Part shown: piece after piece, positions 1 through 9,179 of the stretch
Position numbering within the stretch: position 1 is the first letter of the stretch
Layout of the letters: the number at the start of each line of letters is the position of its first letter
NCBI GenBank assembly: GCA_963545565.1
Contig: CAUUJV010000003.1
Span: 62,001 to 126,000, forward strand
Length of the DNA: 64,000 nucleotides
Origin: CAUUJV01 sp963545565
Lineage (GTDB): Bacteria; Actinomycetota; Actinomycetes; Actinomycetales; Bifidobacteriaceae
Reading direction: 5' to 3'
Program-made: the position numbers and the translations under genes
The notes under the pieces: generated by a model
Seen by the model: the letters and a program-made list of their open reading frames with translations, nothing else
Database searches by the model: none
What the model was told of the DNA's origin: nothing

Positions 1-241
1 GAACGGTGGAGCATACGGCGTTGGCTTAGATGCCTGTGAGAATTGTGGTGACGCTGGCTATTATGAAAAAGATGGCAAAATCGTGTGCAAAAAATGCGAT
101 GTCGCTATCAATCTGGCCACTATTGGCTTTAAAGGTGGGTGTAATCCTGTGCCCGTATCCTACACAGCAGGAAATGGAAAAATCACTATTAAAACTGCAG
201 ATTTAGACGCATTATCCAGCTACTTTAACATCGGAGCGTAA
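1..241 (+). CDS. DUF2318 Fe-S-type protein, C-terminal end (partial)
   Basis: Only the last 79 codons are in the window, read in the frame beginning at base 2. They show a CxxC pair (CENC), the sequence GYYEKDGKIVCKKC, a second CxxC, and then INLATIGFKGGCNP, which matches the C-terminal cysteine-rich signature of DUF2318 (predicted Fe-S-containing membrane protein). The stop lies 2 bases before the next gene, so it heads an operon with two FtsX-like permeases, an ATPase and an FMN-binding lipoprotein. That order resembles the P19/FTR1-associated iron uptake loci of Campylobacter and the ferrous-iron cluster of bifidobacteria; a role in iron handling is inferred from that context. The N-terminal part, including any membrane segments, lies outside the window. 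Confidence 0.85.
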   Translation, partial: NGGAYGVGLDACENCGDAGYYEKDGKIVCKKCDVAINLATIGFKGGCNPVPVSYTAGNGKITIKTADLDALSSYFNIGA

Positions 242-243
242 GC

Positions 244-1572
244 ATGAAATTCTTCCTCCGCATGATCAATAAATCCTTCACTAAGCAGTTCCGTAAGCGC
301 ATTCTTATTGCTTTGACTGTGATGCTTTCCGCAGCCGTGAGCGTGGCTATGCTTGGAGTGGTTTATGATGTGGGCGATAAGCTTAATGATGAACTTTCAA
401 CATATGGCTCAAATATTACTGTTCGCCCGCAGTCATCGTCTGTTGTAACCGATTTATATAGTTCAGGCTCATCGAGCACTCCGAGCTCCTCGCAGACGGA
501 TCCTACAAGCTTTATCAACGAATCAGATGTGTCAAAAATTAAAACAATTTTCTGGGCATACAACATCACGAATTTTGCACCTCAGCTCAATATTCATATG
601 TCTGTGACCAATGAAAAAACATCGCAGAAAGCTTCAAATGTGCCGATTGTTGGTACATGGTTTAATAAGACGGTGAAACTTTCAACCGGCGAAAGCACAA
701 CTGCCGGTGTAGAAAATATGCGTTCATGGTGGAGCGTGCAGGGGCGCTGGGCGAAAGATGACGCTTTAGAGGCTATGGTTGGCTCAAAAGTTGCTCAATC
801 CATGGGAATTTCGGTAGGAAATTCAATCACTGTGCGTTACGGCTCAGATGAGAATAACAAAATTACACTTAAGGTTGTGGGCATTTACTCCTCGGATGAT
901 GATGACGATAAGGCCATCTACACATCCACAGAAGTTGTGCAGACCCTCTCTGATTTAGAGAACAAAGTTGATTATGTGGAAGTTAAAGCGCTTACTACAC
1001 CAGAGAATGATTTAGCGCGTAAAGCAGCAAAGAATCCTAATGCTCTTTCTGACGAGGAATGGGAAACATGGTATTGCACGGCGTACCCCTCATCTATTGC
1101 TTATCAGATTGAGGAAGCTTTACCTGGCACAACAGCTAAGCAAGTCCGCCAAGTAGCAGCTTTGGAAGGCAGCGTGCTAGAGAAAACTCAGGCCGTTATG
1201 ATTGTGATGACAGCGTTAACACTTGTGGCTGCTGCGATTGCTGTGGCGAATTTGATGGCTGCTGCGATTGCAGAAAGATCGTCAGAATTAGCTCTGATGA
1301 AGGCTTTGGGTGCTAAAAATGCTCAAGTATCGCGACTTATTCTTGCAGAGACTGCTGTAATTGCGTTCATCGGAGCAGTGATTGGCTCGCTCTTAGGAGT
1401 AGGGTTAGCGCAGCTCGTAGGAGAGGTAGTGTTTGGCTCCTCTATCACAATGAGGCCGATGGTGTTTGTGCTAGTCTTTGTGCTTCTTGCATTGACGGTA
1501 TTCATAGCATCATTGTCTGCAATTCGTTCAATTCTGAAACTTCATCCAGCTCAGGTGCTTCATGGCAGATAA
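244..1572 (+). CDS. FtsX/MacB-like ABC transporter permease (first of pair)
   Basis: A 442-residue protein with one membrane helix near residues 20-40, a long extracytoplasmic region (about 45-310) and three C-terminal helices, the MacB/FtsX permease plan. The C-terminal block contains ERSSELALMKALGAK, the cytoplasmic motif typical of the family. The extracytoplasmic part carries a Ser-rich stretch near residues 73-86. Start chosen at the ATG preceded by GGAGCG, which overlaps the end of the DUF2318 gene. It overlaps the next permease by 11 bp, so the two are probably translationally coupled and form a heterodimer with the downstream ATPase. Substrate is unknown; operon context suggests iron-linked redox or transport. 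Confidence 0.85.
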   Translation: MKFFLRMINKSFTKQFRKRILIALTVMLSAAVSVAMLGVVYDVGDKLNDELSTYGSNITVRPQSSSVVTDLYSSGSSSTPSSSQTDPTSFINESDVSKIKTIFWAYNITNFAPQLNIHMSVTNEKTSQKASNVPIVGTWFNKTVKLSTGESTTAGVENMRSWWSVQGRWAKDDALEAMVGSKVAQSMGISVGNSITVRYGSDENNKITLKVVGIYSSDDDDDKAIYTSTEVVQTLSDLENKVDYVEVKALTTPENDLARKAAKNPNALSDEEWETWYCTAYPSSIAYQIEEALPGTTAKQVRQVAALEGSVLEKTQAVMIVMTALTLVAAAIAVANLMAAAIAERSSELALMKALGAKNAQVSRLILAETAVIAFIGAVIGSLLGVGLAQLVGEVVFGSSITMRPMVFVLVFVLLALTVFIASLSAIRSILKLHPAQVLHGR

Positions 1573-2830
1573 GAAAAATACTCCTCAAAGCTCACGTGTA
1601 GGTTCGATGACAAACACGGGAATGTTTTTTGCGATGCTACGTGGTGCTATCTTCCGCAGAAGTTCGCGAGCAATTATGGCGGTTATTGCCTCACTTGTTG
1701 GTGCGGCGACACTTTTCTGCTTGGCTACGGTGTGTATTGAAGTTCCTCAGCAAATGACTGAGGAAATGCGCGCATACGGAGCGAATCTTGTTGTCACTTC
1801 GCAGAATACTGGCAAAACAGCCAATGGTATTTCTTCATCTCTTGCAAAACATCTGATGAAAATGGTGACTGCATATGGCGATGAGGCATCGTACGCTACT
1901 TACCGTTATGAGAACGTGAGAATTAATTCTGCGCCGTATCAGATGGCTGGTATTAACGTGAAACAAACGTCTGCCATAAATCGCCATTGGAGCATCACGG
2001 GGCGCTGGCCAAAAGCTGAGAACGAGGTTTTGATTGGATCAGATGTAGCAGATGCATTGAGTGTGTCCGTCGGTCAACATATCACAATCGGTTATGCGGC
2101 GGGAGATTCAGGGGCTGCATCAAGTTCTAGCGCGGATTCAAGCTCTACCAGCGCATCATCAAATTCAGTCAGCACAATTCTCGATACTGACGGCACTCGT
2201 ATGCACATTGTGGGAATTGTAAGCACTGGTGGTTCTGAAGATTCCATTGTGTACTCCACTGTGGGAACACTCGAAAAACTAACAGGAAGAGTGAGTGGTT
2301 CTGACATTATTGAGTATTCATCATCTGCGGAAGGCTCTGAGCTGACGAAACTTCGCAACAATATCAACGCAATGACTAGCATGAATGTTTCTGCTCAAAC
2401 GGTGTCTAAGATTTCGAGTGCCAATGCCTCGATTATTAGTATGCTGCAGGTGCTCTTCTGGATTATTTCTGTCGTGGTGCTGGCGCTGACTCTTGTGGGC
2501 GTCTCAACCACTATGTCGTCAATTGTGGAGCAGAGGCGAACGGAGATTGCACTGCGCAAGGCTCTTGGAGCCTCCTTCGGCTCGATTGCACAAGAATTTT
2601 ACGCAGAATCTGCTATCTATGGTTTTGTTGGTGGAATTCTTGGTGTTGGTGTGGGCTATGGAGTGTCCGTTATTTTGACGACGACGGTGTTCAACCAAGA
2701 AATTAGCTTTAATTGGTGGCTTGCGCTTGCTGGGCTCGTTGTAAGTGTTGTGCTCGCAGTGCTTGCATCGCTGCATCCGGTGCATAGAGCAAGCCATATC
2801 GATCCGGCTATCGTCTTAAGTGAGGAATAG
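1562..2830 (+). CDS. FtsX/MacB-like ABC transporter permease (second of pair)
   Basis: A 422-residue permease with the same architecture as its upstream neighbour: a helix near residues 35-57, a large extracytoplasmic domain with a Ser/Ala-rich low-complexity insert near 180-200, and three helices at the C terminus. The motif EQRRTEIALRKALGAS (about residues 322-337) is the family signature. The start overlaps the preceding gene by 11 bp, and the stop lies 4 bases before the ATPase start, so all three are co-translated. It is the paralogous half of a heterodimeric MacB-type transporter; what it moves is not shown by the sequence. Confidence 0.85.
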   Translation: MADKKNTPQSSRVGSMTNTGMFFAMLRGAIFRRSSRAIMAVIASLVGAATLFCLATVCIEVPQQMTEEMRAYGANLVVTSQNTGKTANGISSSLAKHLMKMVTAYGDEASYATYRYENVRINSAPYQMAGINVKQTSAINRHWSITGRWPKAENEVLIGSDVADALSVSVGQHITIGYAAGDSGAASSSSADSSSTSASSNSVSTILDTDGTRMHIVGIVSTGGSEDSIVYSTVGTLEKLTGRVSGSDIIEYSSSAEGSELTKLRNNINAMTSMNVSAQTVSKISSANASIISMLQVLFWIISVVVLALTLVGVSTTMSSIVEQRRTEIALRKALGASFGSIAQEFYAESAIYGFVGGILGVGVGYGVSVILTTTVFNQEISFNWWLALAGLVVSVVLAVLASLHPVHRASHIDPAIVLSEE

Positions 2831-2834
2831 AAAC

Positions 2835-3647
2835 ATGCTTCTTGAACTTGATCATATTTCAAAAATTTATGGCGATTTGCATGCCGTTGATGACCTTAAT
2901 CTTCAGGTCTCTCAGGGAGAGTGGCTTGCAATTGTTGGCTCATCTGGATCAGGCAAGACCACGTTGATGAATATTATCGGATGCCTTGATTCGCCGAGTG
3001 TCGGTTCGGTAAAACTCAATGGTCGCAAGCTGGAGGATCTCAACGAGTCACAGCTTGCTGATGTGCGTAAAAACGTGATCGGCTTAGTCTTCCAGAAGTT
3101 TTACCTCGTGCCTCATTTGACGGCTATTGAAAACGTGATGGTGTCTCAGTATTACCATTCCGTTGTCGATGAAAAACAGGCCATGGAGGCTCTCGAAAAG
3201 GTTGGGCTTGCAGATAGAGCGCAGCATCTTCCTCGTGAGCTTTCTGGCGGCGAGCAGCAGCGTGTATGTATTGCCCGAGCACTTATCAATAATCCGGATA
3301 TTATCTTGGCAGATGAGCCAACGGGTAATCTGGACGAGACCAATGAACGCATTGTGCTAGATCTTTTCCACGACCTCAACGAGCAAGGAACCACGATTAT
3401 TGTAGTAACTCATGATGCTCTTGTAGCCTCTTGCGCACAGCGTGAAATTATGCTGAATCATGGTGTACTTGTGGGAGAGAAGTGGAATAGTGAAGCTGCC
3501 CATCAGAAGTTCGTAGAGGAAGGCGGGTTGCCTGCCTCTAGCGGGGCTCATATTGGGGAAACGGATAGTTCGTATGATTCGCCTACGAAAGCTGCTAAAA
3601 CTGGTGGAGCACAGGCGCTAGATAATGAGCTGAGTAAGGAGCAGTAG
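2835..3647 (+). CDS. ABC transporter ATP-binding protein (MacB/LolD type)
   Basis: A complete nucleotide-binding domain of 270 residues: Walker A GSSGSGKTT, signature LSGGEQQRV, Walker B ILADEPTGNLD and a switch histidine in VVTHD. The spacing and the sequence LVFQKFYLVPHLTA are typical of the LolD/MacB subfamily that works with FtsX-like permeases, matching the two genes immediately upstream. An in-frame ATG lies at 2820 inside the previous gene, but the ATG at 2835 is preceded by GAGGAA at proper distance and is preferred. The last 50 residues are a Gly/Ser-rich tail beyond the usual domain. The next gene starts directly after the stop. Confidence 0.88.
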   Translation: MLLELDHISKIYGDLHAVDDLNLQVSQGEWLAIVGSSGSGKTTLMNIIGCLDSPSVGSVKLNGRKLEDLNESQLADVRKNVIGLVFQKFYLVPHLTAIENVMVSQYYHSVVDEKQAMEALEKVGLADRAQHLPRELSGGEQQRVCIARALINNPDIILADEPTGNLDETNERIVLDLFHDLNEQGTTIIVVTHDALVASCAQREIMLNHGVLVGEKWNSEAAHQKFVEEGGLPASSGAHIGETDSSYDSPTKAAKTGGAQALDNELSKEQ

Positions 3648-4217
3648 ATGGCAGAAGAGAAGAAAACACAACATTCTGAATCGCAACGCACTGTTATTAA
3701 AGCCGTCTCTCTTGCATCTGTAGGAGTTGTAGCAGCTGGTTTACTCTTTGCGGGGTGCTCGTCGTCTGCTGTTCCTGCTGATGATGAATTTGCAGGGTCA
3801 AGTTCTGAGTCGAGCTCATCTGCGAATTCTTCGTCCTCTTCTTCTGATTCCTCGGCAAGTTCTACATCGAACCCAACGGGTTCTAACGAGGATGGATCAC
3901 AGCCAACAGGCACAGACACTGGTGATTACGCAGACGGTAATTATGGCGCTAAGGCTATCTATGGCCCAATCAATGAAGATAGCATCAATGTGTCTGTCAG
4001 TGTGCAGAATGAAACTGTGAAGGCTGTTAAGGTCACTCCGCACTATGCCACAGCTATTTCCAAAAAATATCAGACTAAGTTTATTAAGGCGATTGAGAGT
4101 GCTGTTGTTGGGCAGCCTTTGAAAGGGCTGAATGTTACGCAAGTTGGAGGCGCCAGCTGGACTTCAGATGCTTTTAATAAAGCCTTGGATGTAATCCGCG
4201 AGAACGCCTCCGAATAG
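3648..4217 (+). CDS. FMN-binding domain lipoprotein
   Basis: A 189-residue lipoprotein: a hydrophobic signal segment ends in the lipobox LFAGC (Cys at about residue 37), followed by a Ser-rich linker (about 45-85) and a C-terminal FMN-binding domain (about 95-185). The final block GGASWTSDAF corresponds to the (S/G)GA(S/T)xTS motif at which related domains carry covalently attached FMN, the Ser here standing in the acceptor position. Start is set by AAGGAG just before the ATG, which abuts the stop of the ATPase. Being last in the iron-type operon, it probably passes electrons outside the membrane, for instance to reduce iron; this is inference. Confidence 0.8.
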   Translation: MAEEKKTQHSESQRTVIKAVSLASVGVVAAGLLFAGCSSSAVPADDEFAGSSSESSSSANSSSSSSDSSASSTSNPTGSNEDGSQPTGTDTGDYADGNYGAKAIYGPINEDSINVSVSVQNETVKAVKVTPHYATAISKKYQTKFIKAIESAVVGQPLKGLNVTQVGGASWTSDAFNKALDVIRENASE

Positions 4218-4238
4218 ACTTAATAAACCTAAATAAAC

Positions 4239-5714
4239 TTATTGCGCTGTATTTTTTGCTGTGTCTTTTGCTGTGCTCTTGGCTTTGTGGCGTGAAGTAA
4301 TTTCATATGCTACAAGCAGCACAATAATCCAGAGTGGGCCTAAGTATGCTGCAATACGATAACTTGGGGAGAACCACATCAGAATATAAATGCATGCCAT
4401 AGCAGTTAGGATTACCCAAGGCGTAATTTTAGCGAGCGGAAGTTTAAATGTGAGCTTTTTTTCACCCTCAGGGCCTATATATTTGCGGAATTTCATTTGG
4501 GTTAGAGCAATCATTGACCAGTTCAAAATTGCAGAGAACGTTGCGATTGACATCAAATAGTTGAATGCGAATTGTGGCCAGAGAAATACTACGACTACAG
4601 CGATTACTGTGATGAGAGCACTGGTAATAACTCCGTTCGCTGGCACTCCGTGTTTTGTAGTTTTACCCAAATAAGCTGGGGCATTCCCCTGATGTGCGAG
4701 GGAATATAGCATGCGCGAATTAGAGTAAAGGCCAGAATTATAAACACTCACTACGGCAGTGAGACACACAAAGTTAAGCAATCCAGCAGCAAAATGAATT
4801 CCCACTGTGTCAAAAATCTGAACAAATGGACTCACAATAACGCCGTGTGAGTTTGGAACGCCGATTTTATTCCATGGGATAACAGCCATAATCACAGCGA
4901 GAGCAACAACGTAGAAGAGCAAAATCCTCCACATCACTTCGTTGGTTGCCTTAGGGATTGTGGTTTTAGGGTCTTTTGTCTCTCCGGCTGTGATGCCGAT
5001 GAGCTCAGTACCTCCGAAGCTGAACATAACAACAACAAGAGCCATAGCGAGACCAGTCCAGCTACCACTGGAAGTTCGGGTAAGGAATCCGTGAGGGAAG
5101 AAGCCGCCTTGTGCGGTGAACAGGTGAGAGAAGGAAGGAATTACGTTATCTGCGCCAGGAATAGCCATAAAAATAACGACGAGCCCAACAATCACCATAG
5201 CTATCACAGCAGCAATTTTGATGATGGCGAACCAGAATTCGAATTCGCCAAAAGCCTTAACTCCCAGTAGGTTAGCGGCAGTAATAAGCACCATAAATAC
5301 GGCGGCGGTCACCCACGCGGGGATGGAGGGGAACCAGTATTGCACGAAAGTTCCTACGGCGCTGAGCTCTACCATCGACACGAGGATGTAGTTAGCCCAG
5401 TAATTCCAACCGCTTACGAATCCTGCGCGGGGATGCCAGTAGTGTGACGCATAGTAGCTGAAAGCCCCTGCTTTAGGGTCATGGGTGCTCATTTCGCCGA
5501 GTGCTCTTACGACGAGGAAGATAATGAAGCCGCCAATAAGATACGCAAGCAGGATTGATGGCCCAGCTAGTGCAATAGATTCTGCTGAGCCGTAGAAAAG
5601 ACCGGTTCCTATGGCGCCACCAAGGGCGATGAGCTGTATATGGCGGTTAAGGAGTCCTTTGTGGAGGTTTTCTCTGCTCGCAGCTGTTTCGATATTGTTA
5701 TTGTTTTCGCTCAT
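4239..5714 (-). CDS. Amino acid permease, APC superfamily (AAT family)
   Basis: A 491-residue, strongly hydrophobic protein with about 12 predicted membrane helices. The N-terminal block HIQLIALGGAIGTGLFYGS is the conserved first-helix signature of the AAT family (ProY, CycA, AnsP relatives), followed by the AGPSILLAYLIGG segment. The cytoplasmic C-terminal tail ends in a Lys/Thr-rich stretch. AGAGGAAAA precedes the ATG. It converges on the FMN-binding lipoprotein gene with only a 21 bp gap, and no clear hairpin is seen there. The amino acid carried cannot be told from sequence; proline, histidine, aromatic or small neutral amino acids are all possible. Confidence 0.88.
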   Translation of the reverse strand: MSENNNNIETAASRENLHKGLLNRHIQLIALGGAIGTGLFYGSAESIALAGPSILLAYLIGGFIIFLVVRALGEMSTHDPKAGAFSYYASHYWHPRAGFVSGWNYWANYILVSMVELSAVGTFVQYWFPSIPAWVTAAVFMVLITAANLLGVKAFGEFEFWFAIIKIAAVIAMVIVGLVVIFMAIPGADNVIPSFSHLFTAQGGFFPHGFLTRTSSGSWTGLAMALVVVMFSFGGTELIGITAGETKDPKTTIPKATNEVMWRILLFYVVALAVIMAVIPWNKIGVPNSHGVIVSPFVQIFDTVGIHFAAGLLNFVCLTAVVSVYNSGLYSNSRMLYSLAHQGNAPAYLGKTTKHGVPANGVITSALITVIAVVVVFLWPQFAFNYLMSIATFSAILNWSMIALTQMKFRKYIGPEGEKKLTFKLPLAKITPWVILTAMACIYILMWFSPSYRIAAYLGPLWIIVLLVAYEITSRHKAKSTAKDTAKNTAQ

Positions 5715-5807
5715 TTTTCCTCTTTATTTCTTTATTTCTCTTCGCTTTTCTATGTTTGCTATGCGCGCTAGTTATGCCGCCCTACTGCGCTGTGTATGTG
5801 CATAGGT

Positions 5808-7316
5808 TTATTGCTGTGTGTATGTTCTTCCGCCTACGCTGATGGAATTCTTTGTATTCGTGTCAGTTGTGCCAGAGGGGGAAAGTGTCACGGAAATCGT
5901 TGTGCAGCCAGACCCTCCGTCCGAGATGGTGGAGCAGGAGTCTGAATCTACCATGTTCCATTGAATGCTGTTATCGTTGTACACCCAAGCATCGTAATTT
6001 TGCGCAATGCCATAAGAATTATTGGAATACACAATCGTGCAATTCCCAGCAAGAGTGAATGAGGTGCTGCCGTCGGAGTATGTTCCTACATAGTTTGCGC
6101 ATGGACCAGTTGAACTTATTTGGCTGGAAGCATCGTTCTCTTTTTCTTCCTCTTCCTTGTCTTCAGCTTCTTTCTGAGCGACTGCTTTATTTACGTCGGA
6201 AATAGCGGTGTCTAGTTTATTTTCGGCAGATGTAATCTGGGAAGTCGTTATCTCACTGTCGCTAAGCGCAAGCACTGAATCAGCATTGTCAATAGCTGAT
6301 TTAAGAGAGTTACGAGTAGTGTCGCCATCTGGAACATTTCCGTCGCTTGAATCATAAAGTGTTTGTGCGGTTTGACGTTTTGTGTTGAGCTCTGTGCGTG
6401 CGGTAGATAAATCTTTCCTTGTTTTACTTGCGCTCACCTTTGAAGCAGTACTTTTTACTTTGCTTGCCTGATTCTTGAGACGGGTAGCTAAGCTAGCAGC
6501 TTTTTTTGTAAGCTGTTTCAGATTGTAATTAGACATTGAAGTGCCGCATGATTTCAATGCCTTGGATTTTTTGACGAGATTACTTGCGGTTGTACGTGCA
6601 GTGGAGAGATTTGTAACCGTGGAATAATCATCAACGTCAGAAGCGGCTATAGAGCTTTCGCTTTTAGTTTTTGTTAATGCGGTGGATAGCGTTGTTGTTT
6701 GCTGCTGGAGTTTGTATGTTGCTGACTCGCATGCTGCCACAAGGCTTTCATGGGTTTCGCGCTGAATATTGCGGCGAACATAAAGTCCTATAGAAATTGC
6801 AGCTACAACAATGGCAATCACGAGCACAGCGATACCGACAACAAGTGGAGTTCTATTTTTCTTTTTTCTATGGGCGCGTCCGGAGGTTTCACGTGAAACA
6901 CCGAGTAAGGAATCTACCGCAGAGTTTGGATTTGATTCTTCTTCATTGTCAGCAAATTCATTTGTGAAAGCGGCGAGGTCGTCATTGAGAATGGTGCCAG
7001 TTTCGGTTGCATAATTTTCGTCGCTATCGCTGGTGCTGATTGCGGTGGTTGGAACAGCTTCGGTAGGGGTGGATGTAGTTGGGACAGGCGTAGTCGGAAT
7101 AGCCGTGGTTGCAGCAGGTGTGCTGGTTTGCTGTATTTGTGGGGATTGTATAGGCTGCGTGTTCTGCGCAGATTGTGCAGATTGCGCCGGCTGTGTTACT
7201 TGTGCGGCGTTGATTCCTGCTTCAGCAATTTCCTCAGGTGTAAAAGCTGCTGTTTCTTCAGGGCTGATTGGTGACTGATTAGAATTGTTGTCAACTCCAT
7301 CGCTGTCAAATGTCAT
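5808..7316 (-). CDS. Membrane-anchored Gln/Pro-rich protein of unknown function
   Basis: A 502-residue protein without a recognised family. Residues 1-125 are acidic and rich in Gln, Pro and Thr with short repeats such as QSAQSAQNTQPIQSPQ; a basic KKKNR stretch precedes one membrane helix (about 158-182); then comes a long Lys/Ser/Thr/Ala-rich, probably coiled-coil region (about 190-400), and a C-terminal domain of about 100 residues with four cysteines. This suggests an N-in, C-out single-pass envelope protein. An upstream in-frame start at 7409 is possible, but the ATG at 7316 follows AGGCGAG and begins the acidic domain without a stray basic segment. It lies between two permease genes; function unknown. 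Confidence 0.7.
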   Translation of the reverse strand: MTFDSDGVDNNSNQSPISPEETAAFTPEEIAEAGINAAQVTQPAQSAQSAQNTQPIQSPQIQQTSTPAATTAIPTTPVPTTSTPTEAVPTTAISTSDSDENYATETGTILNDDLAAFTNEFADNEEESNPNSAVDSLLGVSRETSGRAHRKKKNRTPLVVGIAVLVIAIVVAAISIGLYVRRNIQRETHESLVAACESATYKLQQQTTTLSTALTKTKSESSIAASDVDDYSTVTNLSTARTTASNLVKKSKALKSCGTSMSNYNLKQLTKKAASLATRLKNQASKVKSTASKVSASKTRKDLSTARTELNTKRQTAQTLYDSSDGNVPDGDTTRNSLKSAIDNADSVLALSDSEITTSQITSAENKLDTAISDVNKAVAQKEAEDKEEEEKENDASSQISSTGPCANYVGTYSDGSTSFTLAGNCTIVYSNNSYGIAQNYDAWVYNDNSIQWNMVDSDSCSTISDGGSGCTTISVTLSPSGTTDTNTKNSISVGGRTYTQQ

Positions 7317-7483
7317 AATCTCGCCTAACTCGCGTTTACACTTTCTCCTATCACGCCTCAAAAAAGGCATAACTTTACAAATTCTAGTAGATTTGCTGCT
7401 TTTAGTCACATTTTCAGATTGTTTTTCGATACCGCCGATTCGCTAAGCTAAGGAGCAGTAGCACCTCAAGAAGAGAGATACGA

Positions 7484-8935
7484 ATGGAAGACCTTGCAGA
7501 TCGTACAGGTAATGCAGACAGTGTAGATAATGCAGACCAGCAAAATCAAAGCGATGGCCTCAACCGCGGGATGACTACCCGCCACCTCACTATGATTTCT
7601 ATTGGTGGAGTTATTGGCACAGGTCTTTTTGTGAGCACTGGCTACACCATTCATCAGGCAGGGCCGCTCGGAGTTGTTCTTGCTTATGCCGTCGGCTCGC
7701 TGCTCGTGTACTTTGTGATGCTGTGCTTGGGCGAGCTGTCCGTTGCAATGCCTTACGCAGGATCGTTCCATTTGTACGCGAACCGTTTTATAGGGCCAGG
7801 AACCGCCTTTACTGTTGCTATTTTGTATTGGTTGAATTGGGCTGTTGCGCTCGCCTCAGAATTCACTGCTGCAGGACTCCTTATGCAGAGATGGTTCCCT
7901 AACTCGCCCACGTGGGTATGGAGTGCCCTGTTTATAGCGGTTGTTTTTATCCTTAATATCCTGTCTGTGCGCGCTTATGGAGAGGCAGAATTTTGGTTTT
8001 CTAGTATTAAAGTCATTACGATTGTTGCTTTCATTGTGATTGGATTGCTCGCAGTATTTGGCATCATTCCCATTAAGGGATATTCGCATGCTCCGCTTCT
8101 GACGAATTTTTATGCGGATGGACTTTTTCCTAATGGCATTACGCCTGTGCTGAGCACTCTGCTCACTGTTGTGTTTGCATTCTCTGGGACGGAAGTTGTA
8201 GCAGTGGCTGCCGGCGAAACGAAAAATCCTGGCAAGGCAATCCCTAAGGCTGTACACAGCACGGTATTTCGCTTGACGGTATTCTTTATTGGTTCTATTG
8301 CTGTGATGGCTGCACTGATTCCTTGGCAGAAAGCCGGTGTAGACACCAGTCCGTTTGTTCTTGTTTTTGAGCGCATTGGTATGAGTTATGCTGGCGACAT
8401 CATGAACTTCGTGGTGCTGACTGCACTTCTGTCTGCGGCTAATTCTGGACTTTATGTGAGCGCACGAATGGTATGGTCGCTGGCTCGCGAACGAATGATT
8501 CCAAAGGTTCTAGCAAAAACTAATTTCCATGGAGTTCCCGTGTGGGCGGTGGTTGTCAGCATGGCAGGCAGCTTACTTGCGTTGCTCTCGTCTGTGATTG
8601 CTGCAAGCACAGTGTATTTGGCTCTTGTGGCTATCTCCGGTCTTGCCACCTTGGTGGTGTGGATTTCTGTAGCAGTGTGCCAAATCCTATTCCGCCGTGA
8701 GAGAGCTCAGCAGGGCAAGTCTCCTGATGATTTGGGGTATAAAGCGCCCCTTTATCCATTTACGCCATGGGCGGTCATTGTGATGATAGCTGCGCTTGTG
8801 CTCGTGGCACTTGACCCAGACCAGCGTTCAACCCTGTTCTACATGATTCCGTTTATTGCTGCTTGCTACGTGTTTTACTATGCGCGCGAAGCATGGCGCA
8901 AAAGGCATCCTGTGGATGATTCGCCGATTATTTAA
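7484..8935 (+). CDS. Amino acid permease, LysP-like (AAT family)
   Basis: A 483-residue protein with about 12 membrane helices. The first helix carries HLTMISIGGVIGTGLFVSTG, and the third to fourth region SWNYWYNWAV-like block of LysP appears here as LYWLNWAVALASEFTAAGLL, followed by RWFPNSPTWVWSALF. These segments resemble lysine-specific permease LysP more than the minus-strand permease at 4239-5714. AAGAGAGA lies before the ATG. It is divergent from the unknown membrane protein upstream and appears monocistronic. Basic amino acid uptake is the best guess; specificity is not proven. Confidence 0.85.
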   Translation: MEDLADRTGNADSVDNADQQNQSDGLNRGMTTRHLTMISIGGVIGTGLFVSTGYTIHQAGPLGVVLAYAVGSLLVYFVMLCLGELSVAMPYAGSFHLYANRFIGPGTAFTVAILYWLNWAVALASEFTAAGLLMQRWFPNSPTWVWSALFIAVVFILNILSVRAYGEAEFWFSSIKVITIVAFIVIGLLAVFGIIPIKGYSHAPLLTNFYADGLFPNGITPVLSTLLTVVFAFSGTEVVAVAAGETKNPGKAIPKAVHSTVFRLTVFFIGSIAVMAALIPWQKAGVDTSPFVLVFERIGMSYAGDIMNFVVLTALLSAANSGLYVSARMVWSLARERMIPKVLAKTNFHGVPVWAVVVSMAGSLLALLSSVIAASTVYLALVAISGLATLVVWISVAVCQILFRRERAQQGKSPDDLGYKAPLYPFTPWAVIVMIAALVLVALDPDQRSTLFYMIPFIAACYVFYYAREAWRKRHPVDDSPII

Positions 8936-9068
8936 TATAAGCAATTTTGATGTAATCTGCGCCGCCAGCCTGAGTAAGGAGGTCTGTGGCTGCTAGCTTG
9001 TGTTCTCTAGTAATTTAGCGAGAGGGCGGTTTTGTAATCTTTTAAAAATCTTCAGACATAGGAATTTT

Positions 9069-9157
9069 ACTTAGGAACTTAGGAACTTAACCTAGGAACC
9101 TAGGAAATATGCTATTGAACCTAGGAAGTTATGGTATAGTTACTTCCTAGGTTCAAT
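9069..9157. promoter_or_regulatory. Operator-like array of TAGGAA repeats upstream of the AlbA_2 regulator
   Basis: Five same-direction copies of a (C/T)TAGGAA unit lie within 60 bp, followed by one reversed copy. The last forward and the reversed copies form a perfect inverted repeat with 16 bp arms (9114-9129 and 9142-9157) around a 12-base spacer that contains TATAGT, a possible -10 box. The array ends 22 bases before the regulator's ATG. A mirrored set lies behind the gene at 10760-10841. An autoregulatory operator is the simplest reading; no direct proof in the sequence. Confidence 0.65.
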
Positions 9158-9179
9158 AGGTACAACAGGTCGTGAATGT

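Noticed and set aside
9069..9157. CRISPR-like short repeats
   Set aside because: The units are only 7-8 bp, irregularly spaced and palindromic; there are no unique spacers of constant length. No CRISPR array was seen anywhere in the window.
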